Assembly (NCBI GenBank): GCA_045600225.1
Contig: JAZRXL010000043.1
Location: 1 to 43,899 of the forward strand
Length of the DNA stretch: 43,899 nucleotides
Direction of reading: 5' to 3'
Source: UBA1181 sp045600225
GTDB taxonomy: Bacteria > Bacteroidota > Bacteroidia > Bacteroidales > Paludibacteraceae
A program made the position numbers and the translations under genes. This document shows positions 36,209 to 43,899 of the stretch, piece after piece; position 1 is the stretch's first letter, and each line of letters begins with the position of its first letter. Below the pieces are notes generated by a model, which did no database searches, had not been told where the DNA came from, and saw nothing but the letters and a program-made list of their open reading frames with translations.

Positions 36209-37417
36209 ATGAAATACTTGATTATACTTGGTGATGGTATGGCTGACGAGCCAATTGCCTCTTTAGGAAACAAAACAATTCTACAGGCTGCCAACACACC
36301 TACAATTGATATGCTTGCTAAGATGGGCCGCAATGGTTTGTTAGCAACTGTCCCTGAGGGATTTCATCCAGGAAGCGAGATCGCCAATCTTACCGTTATG
36401 GGATATGATGTAGCAAAGGTATTCGAAGGAAGAGGTTCCCTCGAAGCCGCTAGCATGGGGGTAAACATTGAACCCAACGAAATGGCTATGCGCTGCAATA
36501 TCATCTGCGTGCAGGATGGAAAAATAAAAAACCACTCCGCTGGTCATATTTCCAATGAAGAAGCATACCAACTAATCGATTTTTTAAATGAGAAGCTTGG
36601 CGATGATAAGGTTCGCTTCTTCCCTGGTATCTCCTACCGACACTTATTGAAGATTAAGGGTGGAAACAAGCATGTCTCATGTACGCCACCTCACGACGTG
36701 CCAGGCACCCCATACAAGGATGTGTTGGTAAAAGCAGATTGTCCAGAAGCAGAAGAGACAGCAAAACTACTTAATGAACTGATACTTCGCTCTATGGAGA
36801 TCCTGCCAGAGCATCCGATAAACAAAAAGCGTGTTGCTGAAGGTAAGGATCCTGCCAACAGCATCTGGCCTTGGTCTGCTGGATACAAACCAGAGATGAA
36901 GACCCTTATGCAATTATATGGTTTGAAGAGTGGGGCTGTTATCTCTGCAGTTGACCTCATCAAAGGAATCGGTATCTATGCCGGACTTAAGAGCATTGAG
37001 GTGGAAGGTGCTACTGGTCTGTATGACACCAACTACGAGGGAAAAACTCAAGCAACCATTGATGCGTTGAAAGAGAATGATTTCGTATACCTACATATAG
37101 AGGCGAGCGACGAAGCAGGACATGAAGGCGATGTAAATCTGAAACTTAAAACAGTTGAATACCTTGAAAATCGTGTTGTAAAACCTATCTACGAAGAGGT
37201 TTCAAAATGGGATGAGCCAGTTACCATTGCTATTCTTCCCGACCACCCTACTCCTTGTAGAATTAAGACACACATCTCCGCACCCATTCCATTCCTAATC
37301 TATCGACCAGGAATAGAGGCTGATAGCGTACAACGCTATGATGAAGAGTCTGCAAAAGAGGGCTCATACGGAGTTTTAGAGGGTGATGAATTCATGAGAG
37401 CATTGCTTAACAAGTAA
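36209..37417 (+). CDS. ApgM-family phosphomutase (2,3-BPG-independent PGM, or homoserine kinase)
   Basis: A 402-residue metalloenzyme of the alkaline phosphatase superfamily. The start MKYLIILGDGMADEP gives the metal-binding Asp-Gly, and TPTIDMLAKMGRNGLL and PGSEIANLTVMGYD carry the catalytic Ser region. GRGSLEAASMGV, WPWSAG, HIEASDEAGHEGD and LPDHPTP complete the metal sites. The family holds archaeal-type phosphoglycerate mutases, and a Bacteroides member has been assigned homoserine kinase activity. Here pgk lies upstream and no thr genes are visible, which leans to glycolysis without deciding it. I chose the ATG at 36209 rather than 36167 because the predicted promoter lies between them and the family usually starts here. 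Confidence 0.85.
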   Translation: MKYLIILGDGMADEPIASLGNKTILQAANTPTIDMLAKMGRNGLLATVPEGFHPGSEIANLTVMGYDVAKVFEGRGSLEAASMGVNIEPNEMAMRCNIICVQDGKIKNHSAGHISNEEAYQLIDFLNEKLGDDKVRFFPGISYRHLLKIKGGNKHVSCTPPHDVPGTPYKDVLVKADCPEAEETAKLLNELILRSMEILPEHPINKKRVAEGKDPANSIWPWSAGYKPEMKTLMQLYGLKSGAVISAVDLIKGIGIYAGLKSIEVEGATGLYDTNYEGKTQATIDALKENDFVYLHIEASDEAGHEGDVNLKLKTVEYLENRVVKPIYEEVSKWDEPVTIAILPDHPTPCRIKTHISAPIPFLIYRPGIEADSVQRYDEESAKEGSYGVLEGDEFMRALLNK

Positions 37418-37444
37418 AAAAAGGTTGGTATTATAATTCATCTG

Positions 37445-37484
37445 AAGGAGTTTTGTAGATTTTGTGCTACAAAACTCCTTTTTT
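37445..37484 (+). terminator. Terminator of the ApgM-family gene
   Basis: A perfect 14-bp stem (37445-37458 with 37467-37480) is followed by a run of six T residues. The rest of the gap to 37751 is very AT-rich, carries a putative -7 element near 37693 and shows no gene. Confidence 0.95.
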
Positions 37485-37692
37485 GCACATCCTCCATAAT
37501 TGTCAAATTATATATTATATTCATAACAAAAATAAATATTATATTTATTTAATTGATTTTATTTCAAATCATATAAAGATGAAAATTATAAATATTTTTC
37601 AAGAATATGTAAAAATAGTAGGAATTTGGGCCAATGTGTAAAATTTCCCTAAAAAACAACAAAAATTCGTTTTTCCATTTTTCCTTTTTATT

Positions 37693-37700
37693 TATATTTG
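37693..37700 (+). promoter_or_regulatory. Putative -7 element of the acyl-CoA ligase gene
   Basis: TATATTTG matches TAnnTTTG 52 nt before the ATG at 37752; the -33 region only offers a T-rich stretch. Confidence 0.5.
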
Positions 37701-37751
37701 CACCCAAATTAACAGATTCGATAGAATCTATTATTCACAAATTTATTATTT

Positions 37752-39410
37752 ATGAGATATTACGAAAGTAGTTTCAACAAGATGTTGGAACAATCTATCC
37801 GAGAAAATTGGAATAGCCCAGCCCTAACAGATTATTCAACAGGCAATGGTTATACTTACGGAAAGTTTGCAGAAGCAGTGGTAATGCTACACCACCTTTT
37901 CGATGAATTAGGCATTGAGAAAGATGACAAGATTGCGGTTGTTGGACAAAACAATCCAGAATGGGCCATTGTATTTCTTGCTACTGTTACTTATGGTGCA
38001 ACTATCGTTCCTATTCTTCAGAATTTTCCTCCTGCTGATATACATCACATTGTTAACCACTCTGATAGCAAATTGCTATTCATCAGTGAGAACCTAAAAG
38101 ACCACATCGTTGAGGACCAACTTCCAAAGGTAAAATGTGTTTACAGTTATACTGATAAGTATTGTATTCATCACAAGAACATCCAAAAATCTATTCCTCT
38201 GAAGATCAATGAACTTAGAGAATATGTTAACAAGAAGTATCCTAAGGGATTGACTCCAGACGATATTCACTTCGCAGACAGAAAACCTAACGATTACTTC
38301 GCTATTGATTATACTTCTGGTACAACTGGTTTCAGCAAGGGTGTAATTCAGACATTCGATAACATCGTAGGTAATTGTGAATATGTAAAAGAGATTGGTG
38401 TTGCTTACCCAGGAAATCGTATCCTTACATTCTTGCCATTGGCACACACATACGGATGTACTCTTGATTTGTTAAGCCAAATTACTAATGGATCTCACAT
38501 CACCTTCTTAAATAAGGTTCCTGCTCCAAAGATCTTGATCAAGGCATTTGATGATGTTAAACCAAATGTAATCTTCACTGTTCCTTTGGTAGTTGAAAAG
38601 ATCTTTAAGGCAATCGCAGAACCTGTTATCCAAAAACATTCTGCCACTATGACTCAGGAAGAGATGGAAAACACCATCTATCCAAAGGTAAGAGATATGC
38701 TGGTTCAAGTATTTGGAGGCAAGTTCAAACAAGTGGTTGTTGGTGGTGCTGCTCTTAATGCTGAGGTTGAGGATTGGTTGACAAAGATCCGCTTCCCATT
38801 CGCAGTAGGATATGGTATGACTGAGTGTTCTCCACTTATCTCATTCGTAAACCTTGATCAATTCGTAAAACGTTCTGTAGGAAAGATCCTACCTAACCTT
38901 GAGGTTAGAATTGATTCTGAGGATCCAGAGAACATTGCTGGTGAAGTTCTTGTAAAGGGACAAAACGTGACTCCTGGATATTTCAGAAACGACGAAGATA
39001 CTAAGCGTGCTATTGACAAAGAGGGATGGTTGCACACAGGTGATATCGGAACTCTAAGCAAGGATAACGACCTATTCTTGAAAGGAAGATGCAAGAGTAT
39101 GATTTTGGGCCCTTCAGGACAAAACATCTACCCAGAGGCATTGGAGGCAAAAATGGTGAACCTTCCTTATGTATCAGAGTGTTTGATCGTACAAAGAGAT
39201 AACAAGCTGGTTGCCTTGGTTTATCCAGATTTCAAGGCTATCGACGAGTTGAACTTACAAGAAGACGATGTTAAGAAGGTAATGGAAGAGAATAAGAAGA
39301 AATACAACGCTATCGTAGCAAACTACGAGCAAATCTCCGAAATCTCCCTATATCCAAAAGAGTTCGAGAAGACTCCTAAGAATAGCATCAAGAGATATTT
39401 GTACAAATAA
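37752..39410 (+). CDS. Long-chain fatty acid-CoA ligase (AMP-forming)
   Basis: A 552-residue ANL-superfamily enzyme activating a carboxylic acid with ATP and attaching it to CoA or another thiol. The P-loop-like DYTSGTTGFSKG lies near 186-197. FLPLAHTYG, GGAALNAEVEDWL, GYGMTECSP, GWLHTGDIG, FLKGRCKSMILGPSGQNIYP and the catalytic Lys region KTPKNSIKRYLY at the C-terminus follow in order. This matches the long-chain (FadD/Faa) group, although chain length preference cannot be read. Monocistronic with its own terminator. A short ACP-like ORF on the opposite strand lies just downstream. Confidence 0.9.
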   Translation: MRYYESSFNKMLEQSIRENWNSPALTDYSTGNGYTYGKFAEAVVMLHHLFDELGIEKDDKIAVVGQNNPEWAIVFLATVTYGATIVPILQNFPPADIHHIVNHSDSKLLFISENLKDHIVEDQLPKVKCVYSYTDKYCIHHKNIQKSIPLKINELREYVNKKYPKGLTPDDIHFADRKPNDYFAIDYTSGTTGFSKGVIQTFDNIVGNCEYVKEIGVAYPGNRILTFLPLAHTYGCTLDLLSQITNGSHITFLNKVPAPKILIKAFDDVKPNVIFTVPLVVEKIFKAIAEPVIQKHSATMTQEEMENTIYPKVRDMLVQVFGGKFKQVVVGGAALNAEVEDWLTKIRFPFAVGYGMTECSPLISFVNLDQFVKRSVGKILPNLEVRIDSEDPENIAGEVLVKGQNVTPGYFRNDEDTKRAIDKEGWLHTGDIGTLSKDNDLFLKGRCKSMILGPSGQNIYPEALEAKMVNLPYVSECLIVQRDNKLVALVYPDFKAIDELNLQEDDVKKVMEENKKKYNAIVANYEQISEISLYPKEFEKTPKNSIKRYLYK

Positions 39411-39444
39411 GACAAAACTCTCCCATTTACGGGAATCATATAGA

Positions 39445-39480
39445 AAAGAGGATGTGGACGCACATCCTCTTTCTTTATAT
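39445..39480 (+). terminator. Terminator of the acyl-CoA ligase gene
   Basis: A 12-bp stem (39445-39456 with 39461-39472) with loop GACG is followed by a T-rich tail. Confidence 0.92.
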
Positions 39481-39482
39481 AC

Positions 39483-39650
39483 TCACATTTTACTTAGATA
39501 GTTAATCAAGTCTTGAACCGTTATTGCGTTCTCCAACTTGGCAGTTTTAAACTCCATAAAAAAGCAGAGACCCAAGGCCTCTGCTACAATCAATAATAGT
39601 GTGTTTTCATTAAACGAATTATATATAATAAATTTATCTATCTGACACAT
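39483..39650 (-). pseudogene. Short acyl-carrier-protein-like ORF, probably decayed
   Basis: A 55-codon minus-strand frame starts with ATG at 39650 and stops at 39483. Its second half reads LLLIVAEALGLCFFMEFK, then TAKLENAITVQDLINYLSKM. The last part resembles the final helix of acyl carrier proteins (ENxxTVQDLINYL), and YNSFN earlier could be the remnant of the phosphopantetheine WDSL site. The first ACP helix is missing, and a terminator-like hairpin lies inside the frame, so I read it as a broken gene. It is convergent with the acyl-CoA ligase. A chance ORF is the main alternative. Confidence 0.35.
39556..39585 (-). terminator. Minus-strand terminator-like hairpin inside the ACP-like ORF
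   Basis: On the minus strand AGCAGAG/CTCTGCT with a 9-nt loop is followed by six T residues. No complete minus-strand gene precedes it. Confidence 0.6.
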
Positions 39651-39677
39651 AATTTTATAGAATAACGCACAAATACC

Positions 39678-39700
39678 GTTACTGAAAAATTTTCAGTAAC
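39678..39700. repeat. Perfect 23-bp palindrome, possible operator
   Basis: GTTACTGAAAA and TTTTCAGTAAC flank a single central A, giving two perfect 11-nt arms. It is not followed by a T-run on either strand, and a hairpin would have a poor loop, so a dimeric protein-binding site is more likely than a terminator. Confidence 0.6.
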
Positions 39701-39929
39701 AGTATATCCACACTAAGAATCATGTAATTCTTAAACTTTTTCATTTCTAGCAATGTTTATATTTTAGATATCGAAATTAAAGATCTTTTCTTAAATGAAT
39801 ATATATTTTCTCAATAACAGGTGTAGGTTAACAATGCAAATGTAATCATCATCCAACTCTTATTACAGACAGATTTGAAAATTGATATAGTCAAATTTGA
39901 AATATTTATGGTACATAGTTTTATTTGAA

Positions 39930-39962
39930 TTTGCGCTTTCATCGGATTTTTTATTATTTTTG
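39930..39962 (+). promoter_or_regulatory. Bacteroidota promoter of the AraC-type gene
   Basis: TTTG at 39930-39933, a 21-nt spacer and TATTTTTG at 39955-39962 match the consensus; the leader to 40036 is about 67 nt. Confidence 0.75.
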
Positions 39963-40035
39963 CAATGAAAATGGAATAGACAGTTTTGAAATTAGTTGTT
40001 CAACTATAATCATATCAGCAGATATATACTAATAC

Positions 40036-41247
40036 ATGCCACACAACATAATTATTTCTATTGGATTAATCTTAACGGTTATTGTTAGTACTTTCAGCGG
40101 ATTTCAGCTAATATTCCGTAAAGAAGTACGCAATGCTACATATAAGAAATACAAATACACTTGCTATAGCCTTGCTATTGCATGCTTTGTCATAGCATTG
40201 GGTAATGCGGCTCCATTCCTTGATGAGAATGTTCAGTCTCCTCTAACTGTTTGTAATATACTTCCAACTTTTATAGCTCTTATTCAATCTGCCCTTCTAA
40301 CGGTATCCTTACATACATTATATTCAAACAAGTGCATTATTAATTGGAAAAGTTCTCCACACCTTATTCCTCTTGTTGCATTTCCAATAGCTTATTTCAT
40401 TTCTATTCTTTTTGTAGATGACATTCAGGTATCGGAGATTGATCTCTTCGTTAAGAATATGTTCCATAATCCCCCTTCGTTCATAAGAGGATTATTTGCT
40501 ATCGTTTATTTGGTTCAACTTCACAATTTCTATATTACTCTTAAGAAGGAAAGAAAAGAGTACCTAAACATTGTCGAACAAGTAGCAGAATCATCTCCAG
40601 AAGAGATTCGATTAGATTGGATTAAAATCGCTCTCTATTCTGCACTAAGTGAAGGATTAGTGGCAGCTGCAATTATAGTATATCCCTGCATGGTTACAGT
40701 TATACTATTTCTGTGTATGACAATTATTTTTTACTTTACGTACCCGATATACTATATCAGATTCAGTCATACATATGATAAAGTCAAAGGACTTCTTGAA
40801 GTAGATGAGACAAATAAAGGGAATAAGGATAAACCTAAAACCTGTTTTCTAAATGCACCATTCCAGATACAAGATGGACTTGAAGAGATGTTGATACGAT
40901 TAAGAGATCAAAACAATGCCCTATTCAAGAAGATCGAGGATTATATGCAAAAAGAGATGGCTTATTTGAACTCAAACTTTAAATCGGAAAATCTTGTAAC
41001 GGAGTTAGCCACAAATAGGATATATCTTGCAAATGCCATAAGACAGAACAGACGACAAACTATTGCAGAATATATTCTTTCCCATCGTCTAGAGTATGCA
41101 AAGTCATTACTTAGGAAGGAAGGAAACACAATGAAGATAGAAGAAATAGCATTTGCATCAGGATTTAATTCCCTACGTACATTTAATAGAAATTTCAAAG
41201 ATATCATAGGAGAAACTCCGGAGGATTATAGGAGGAATAACACATAA
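40036..41247 (+). CDS. Membrane-anchored AraC-family transcriptional regulator
   Basis: A 403-residue regulator. The N-terminal 250 residues hold about six to seven hydrophobic segments (for example IIISIGLILTVIVSTFSGF, FIALIQSALLTVSLHTL, MVTVILFLCMTIIFYFTY), so it should sit in the inner membrane. The C-terminal 100 residues are an AraC-type double helix-turn-helix: LVTELATNRIYLANAIRQ for the first helix pair, then KIEEIAFASGFNSLRTFNRNFKDIIGETPEDYRR, the diagnostic second half (quoted in pieces: KIEEIAFASGFNSLRTFNRN and FKDIIGETPEDYRR). This layout is common in Bacteroidota and suggests sensing at the membrane. The target genes are not evident; the palindrome 340 bp upstream is a candidate site for autoregulation. 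Confidence 0.9.
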   Translation: MPHNIIISIGLILTVIVSTFSGFQLIFRKEVRNATYKKYKYTCYSLAIACFVIALGNAAPFLDENVQSPLTVCNILPTFIALIQSALLTVSLHTLYSNKCIINWKSSPHLIPLVAFPIAYFISILFVDDIQVSEIDLFVKNMFHNPPSFIRGLFAIVYLVQLHNFYITLKKERKEYLNIVEQVAESSPEEIRLDWIKIALYSALSEGLVAAAIIVYPCMVTVILFLCMTIIFYFTYPIYYIRFSHTYDKVKGLLEVDETNKGNKDKPKTCFLNAPFQIQDGLEEMLIRLRDQNNALFKKIEDYMQKEMAYLNSNFKSENLVTELATNRIYLANAIRQNRRQTIAEYILSHRLEYAKSLLRKEGNTMKIEEIAFASGFNSLRTFNRNFKDIIGETPEDYRRNNT

Positions 41248-41301
41248 TAAAAATTCCACTGAAGGAGATTACAAGACTATAAGGTAGGTACATGATTGAA
41301 T

Positions 41302-41341
41302 AAGGCGTTCGCACACGATGTGAGCGCCTTCATTTCTTTTT
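41302..41341 (+). terminator. Terminator of the AraC-type gene
   Basis: AAGGCG/CGCCTT with an inner CACA/TGTG pairing and a small bulge is followed by CATTTCTTTTTAG. Confidence 0.7.
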
Positions 41342-41427
41342 AGTTTTTGTAGTACAGCATAGCATCATAGACATCTGCCTGGGGGGCAGTACCTATCTAT
41401 CCTACCCCATCCCCCTATATACAAACA

Positions 41428-41460
41428 ATGCGCAACCCATCGGCTGCGCATCGCTTATTT
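41428..41460. terminator. Probable bidirectional terminator between convergent genes
   Basis: ATGCGCA faces TGCGCAT; the plus side continues CGCTTATTTTTC, the minus side TTGTTTGT. It is a plausible end for the minus-strand FISUMP-like gene, whose stop is 110 bp to the right. Confidence 0.5.
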
Positions 41461-41568
41461 TTCTCAAAAGGAATAACACGAGCAAATCCCCGCTGGCCTC
41501 TTCGGGAGGCCGCAGGGCTTCCCTCCTTCCTTCCCTGATTACTGCCTGTCTTTTGCTGAATATGGTTT

Positions 41569-42798
41569 TTATTCTGTGGCCACACGGGCAAGACGAACAC
41601 AGTAGCCGTAGTTACGGTAGTGGTAGATGCCGACGTAGACTCCGTCGAAGAAGATCAACTCGAAGGCGTTGCCGGTGCTCGCTGTGAAGAGAGAACCAGT
41701 CCAGTAAATGCCGTAGGAGCCAACGCCCACCACCTCACTTCTGTAGCGGTAACCTGCGCAAGGCAAGAACAAAGCACCACTCTTCTCTAGTACCGACCAT
41801 TGGTATGGATTATACACGTTATAGAACCCAGCTATTCCCACAATCATCGTGATGCCTGCAGATGCTTTCCAATCGTCCGGCAGAATAATGTAGCCTGGCA
41901 TGTTGCAGACAACTGCAGAGGTGTTGAGTTTCTTCGCATTAGGTCTTTTCTCCAACAGGTACTCCATCTCATCCTTGGTCAAGGTACTCCAAAGCCCGGC
42001 CTTGTTGCCTCCATTGGAGATGGCATTGTACTTTCCCCAGTCGTTGTTGGTACCGACAATGTCAGCCTCTGGATAATCAGCGTACTTCTCACTGGTTTCG
42101 TAAGGCATAGTCTTGTAACCTGATGTTCCGTAACCGAAAAGATCGATCCATCCCGAATATGTAGCTGAAATATTCTCGTTGTCGTAACCAATCACATCGT
42201 ACTGGTTCTCGGCGAAGCGCCACTTCTTGGTGCTGGCTTGGTACTGCAAATTACCCATCGCAAACTGCACCTTCTTGGTCGGTGAAACGGAGAACTTGCC
42301 TGGCAAGACGCCATTCTCCTTCTTTACTTCAACAGGAGTAGAAGGGGTAAAAGAAGAACCAGATGCCTCCAAAATGCTTTGAATCTTCGCTTCCAAATAG
42401 GCGTCACTCACCTTCTCCGCATATTGCGCATACGGCACACTCAACAACTGAGAGGTGACCGTTACGCTCTTGCCGTTCACCTCGGTGGTAGATTGGACGA
42501 AGAATGGGCCCTTGCTCCAGTCAATGGCAGAGAAGTCATCAGAGCTCTTTCCGCCACCAATTTCGATATTGATCGCTCCATTAGCGGTGGAAGTGGTGGT
42601 GTGGGTTTCAGAATAGACGGAAGCTCCATCAACAGATCCTTGAAGAATGGAGACCTGAACCCCCAACTCCTGGTTGGTGATCACCTTACCATCCGCATCG
42701 CGGACTACTGCTTGATACGCCATCTTTTGCGGCGCTTGTGCGAACATCGACACTGTCCATAACAGCATCATCGCAACGATAGTAAATAATTTTCTCAT
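41569..42798 (-). CDS. Secreted FISUMP/C-type-lectin-like protein
   Basis: A 409-residue exported protein with a Sec signal peptide (about 1-21, ending MFAQA). Residues 22-125 form a Bacteroidota-specific N-terminal beta domain (KMAYQAVVRDADGKVITNQ, QLLSVPYAQYAEKV). A linker with VSPTKKVQFAMGNLQYQ follows. The C-terminal half, with GLWSTLTKDEMEYLL, LPDDWK, LPCAGYRYR, YWTGS and YCVRLARV, resembles FISUMP paralogous domains and other C-type-lectin-fold modules. The protein has no T9SS sorting tail. It lies 12 bp after the small T9SS protein, so they form an operon. The GC content is higher than in the housekeeping genes. Function unknown; a binding or matrix role is possible. Confidence 0.75.
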   Translation of the reverse strand: MRKLFTIVAMMLLWTVSMFAQAPQKMAYQAVVRDADGKVITNQELGVQVSILQGSVDGASVYSETHTTTSTANGAINIEIGGGKSSDDFSAIDWSKGPFFVQSTTEVNGKSVTVTSQLLSVPYAQYAEKVSDAYLEAKIQSILEASGSSFTPSTPVEVKKENGVLPGKFSVSPTKKVQFAMGNLQYQASTKKWRFAENQYDVIGYDNENISATYSGWIDLFGYGTSGYKTMPYETSEKYADYPEADIVGTNNDWGKYNAISNGGNKAGLWSTLTKDEMEYLLEKRPNAKKLNTSAVVCNMPGYIILPDDWKASAGITMIVGIAGFYNVYNPYQWSVLEKSGALFLPCAGYRYRSEVVGVGSYGIYWTGSLFTASTGNAFELIFFDGVYVGIYHYRNYGYCVRLARVATE

Positions 42799-42810
42799 AC
42801 GCTTATTGTT

Positions 42811-43269
42811 TTACTTTTTGATTATACTGAATGTTTTGATAGACTTACCCTTTTGAGTAAGTGTGAGGTGATAGACACCCGACGCATAGCCAGAAAAATC
42901 GACCAAGGTTTCGACAGATGAAATCTTGCTCCTTTGTAAAATTCTTCCCTCCGCATCCGAAAGCAAGAAACTCACGTTAGACAACTCGCCCGTCTTCAAG
43001 ACAAGCACATCGGTTGTAGGGTTCGGATATACCGAGAGCAACGTAACATCCTCCAAATCCAGACCCGTGGTGGCAGCCACTGTGTAGTGCGCCATCGGTC
43101 CCGTAGAGAGCATTCCGTCGGCCGACTCCACGTTCGCCTTATAGTCCAGCACATGGGAGAGCGTCAGACCATTCTGCGTCTTCTCACCTAACGAACCATA
43201 GGTGTTCGCCTGTGCATAGCCAAGCATTGGCACACACAATAATGTGAATAATAGAAATTGTTTTACCAT
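42811..43269 (-). CDS. Small secreted protein with T9SS type A sorting domain
   Basis: A 152-residue protein: signal peptide (MVKQFLLFTLLCVPMLGYAQ), a linker of about 50 residues (GLTLSHVLDYKANVESADG) and a T9SS type A sorting domain covering roughly the last 75 residues (SVYPNPTTDVLVL, LLSDAEGRILQ, YASGVYHLTL, IKTFSIIKK). Very little remains as cargo. I chose the ATG at 43269 because the signal peptide starts there; an in-frame GTG at 43305 would put charged residues before it. It precedes the FISUMP-like gene by 12 bp. Its leader carries a REP-like palindrome and a (TG)17 tract. Confidence 0.82.
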   Translation of the reverse strand: MVKQFLLFTLLCVPMLGYAQANTYGSLGEKTQNGLTLSHVLDYKANVESADGMLSTGPMAHYTVAATTGLDLEDVTLLSVYPNPTTDVLVLKTGELSNVSFLLSDAEGRILQRSKISSVETLVDFSGYASGVYHLTLTQKGKSIKTFSIIKK

Positions 43270-43345
43270 ATAATTAAATTTTTGATTTCGTTGGAACAAT
43301 CGCACGCAACGCCTCTACAATACAACGCACCGCACATGGTGGACA

Positions 43346-43371
43346 TAGAGACGTGGTACACCACGTCTCTA
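43346..43371. repeat. REP-like palindrome in the leader of the secreted pair
   Basis: TAGAGACGTGG and CCACGTCTCTA pair perfectly (11 bp) around TACA. The surrounding words CTCTACAA and CAACGCAC recur on both sides (43304-43333 and 43366-43379), as in dispersed REP/MITE-like elements of the TAGAGACG type that I recall from other bacteria. Confidence 0.65.
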
Positions 43372-43404
43372 CAACGCACAATATATTGATGTTTAACGGG
43401 TTAT

Positions 43405-43734
<330 letters not shown>

Positions 43735-43773
43735 CGCAAAAAAAGGAGCGTCCTCCAACTGGAAAACGCTCCC
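43735..43773 (-). terminator. Terminator downstream of 5S rRNA
   Basis: On the minus strand GGAGCGT and ACGCTCC (43766-43772 with 43745-43751) close a hairpin followed by a run of seven T residues. It ends the rRNA operon. Confidence 0.9.
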
Positions 43774-43781
43774 GGAAAAAA

Positions 43782-43890
<109 letters not shown>

Positions 43891-43899
43891 TATCTTCAA

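Larger units (their letters stand above)
39651..40035. other. Regulatory-looking gap upstream of the AraC-type gene
   Basis: No gene is seen. The stretch holds the 23-bp palindrome at 39678-39700, several ATTTGAA-like words (39873, 39895, 39923) and the AraC gene promoter at its right end. It is very AT-rich. Confidence 0.5.
41248..41568. other. Convergent intergenic region with several hairpins
   Basis: Between two convergent genes. It holds the AraC gene terminator (41302-41341), CTGCC/GGCAG near 41377, a 7-bp ATGCGCA/TGCGCAT hairpin (41428-41451) and GGCCTC/GAGGCC around a TTCGG loop (41495-41511). Composition turns visibly more GC-rich from here rightwards. An antisense-like frame here is not convincing as a gene. 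Confidence 0.55.

Noticed and set aside
41415..41600. Minus-strand frame of 61 codons overlapping the end of the FISUMP-like gene.
   Set aside because: It spans the hairpins of the convergent gap, has no recognisable motif and no separate start signal.
41640..41800. C-terminal segment of the FISUMP-like protein resembles variable regions of diversity-generating retroelement targets.
   Set aside because: No reverse transcriptase gene and no near-duplicate template repeat are present in the window; FISUMP and similar C-type-lectin folds share the look.

Overview
The window looks like a chromosomal segment of a T9SS-positive member of the Bacteroidota, most likely Bacteroidales. The evidence is an AT-rich genome, repeated Bacteroidota-type promoters (TTTG, 19-21 nt, TAnnTTTG), few Shine-Dalgarno sequences, a SecA of about 1100 residues with the insertion typical of this phylum, and several secreted proteins ending in type IX secretion (T9SS) sorting domains. 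I see no phage, integrase, transposase or CRISPR array. Genus cannot be fixed from the sequence alone.

Left part (1-12100, almost all minus strand). A TPP-riboswitch-controlled thiamine operon runs thiS, a second ThiE/TenI-family gene, thiE, thiG, thiH, thiF and an overlapping alpha/beta hydrolase. It makes the thiazole half of thiamine and joins it to the pyrimidine; thiC and thiD are not here. To its right, a second minus-strand operon carries secA, lgt, nagB and a phosphohexomutase gene, closed by a strong terminator.

Middle (12200-23300, plus strand). A membrane-bound undecaprenyl-phosphate sugar transferase is followed by a 2749-residue secreted repeat protein. That protein has a beta-helix N-terminus, three 97-residue units, then a run of 100-residue (exactly 300-nt) units, and a probable C-terminal sorting domain. 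A DUF4197 protein follows.

Central housekeeping block (23400-39410, plus strand). It holds korAB (2-oxoacid:ferredoxin oxidoreductase), a stand-alone DprA-like protein, a sugar-nucleotide pair (nucleotidyltransferase plus galE), and the N-degron set clpS-clpA-aat. Then come a T9SS-exported esterase, pgk, an ApgM-family phosphomutase and an acyl-CoA ligase. A gene tail between pgk and apgM and a short minus-strand ACP-like ORF after the ligase look like small decayed genes.

Right part (39500-43899). A membrane-anchored AraC-type regulator has a clean promoter and a perfect 23-bp palindrome upstream. Beyond it, base composition shifts to higher GC around a minus-strand pair of secreted proteins: a very small T9SS cargo and a FISUMP-like protein. 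Their leader contains a (TG)17 tract and a REP-like palindrome. The window ends in the 5S rRNA gene of a minus-strand rRNA operon.

The observations I would follow first are: the altered N-degron pocket of ClpS, in which two of the three alpha-amino contacts are exchanged; the indel-free 300-nt repeat of the giant protein; the (TG)17 tract ahead of the secreted pair; and the hydrolase translationally coupled to thiF.
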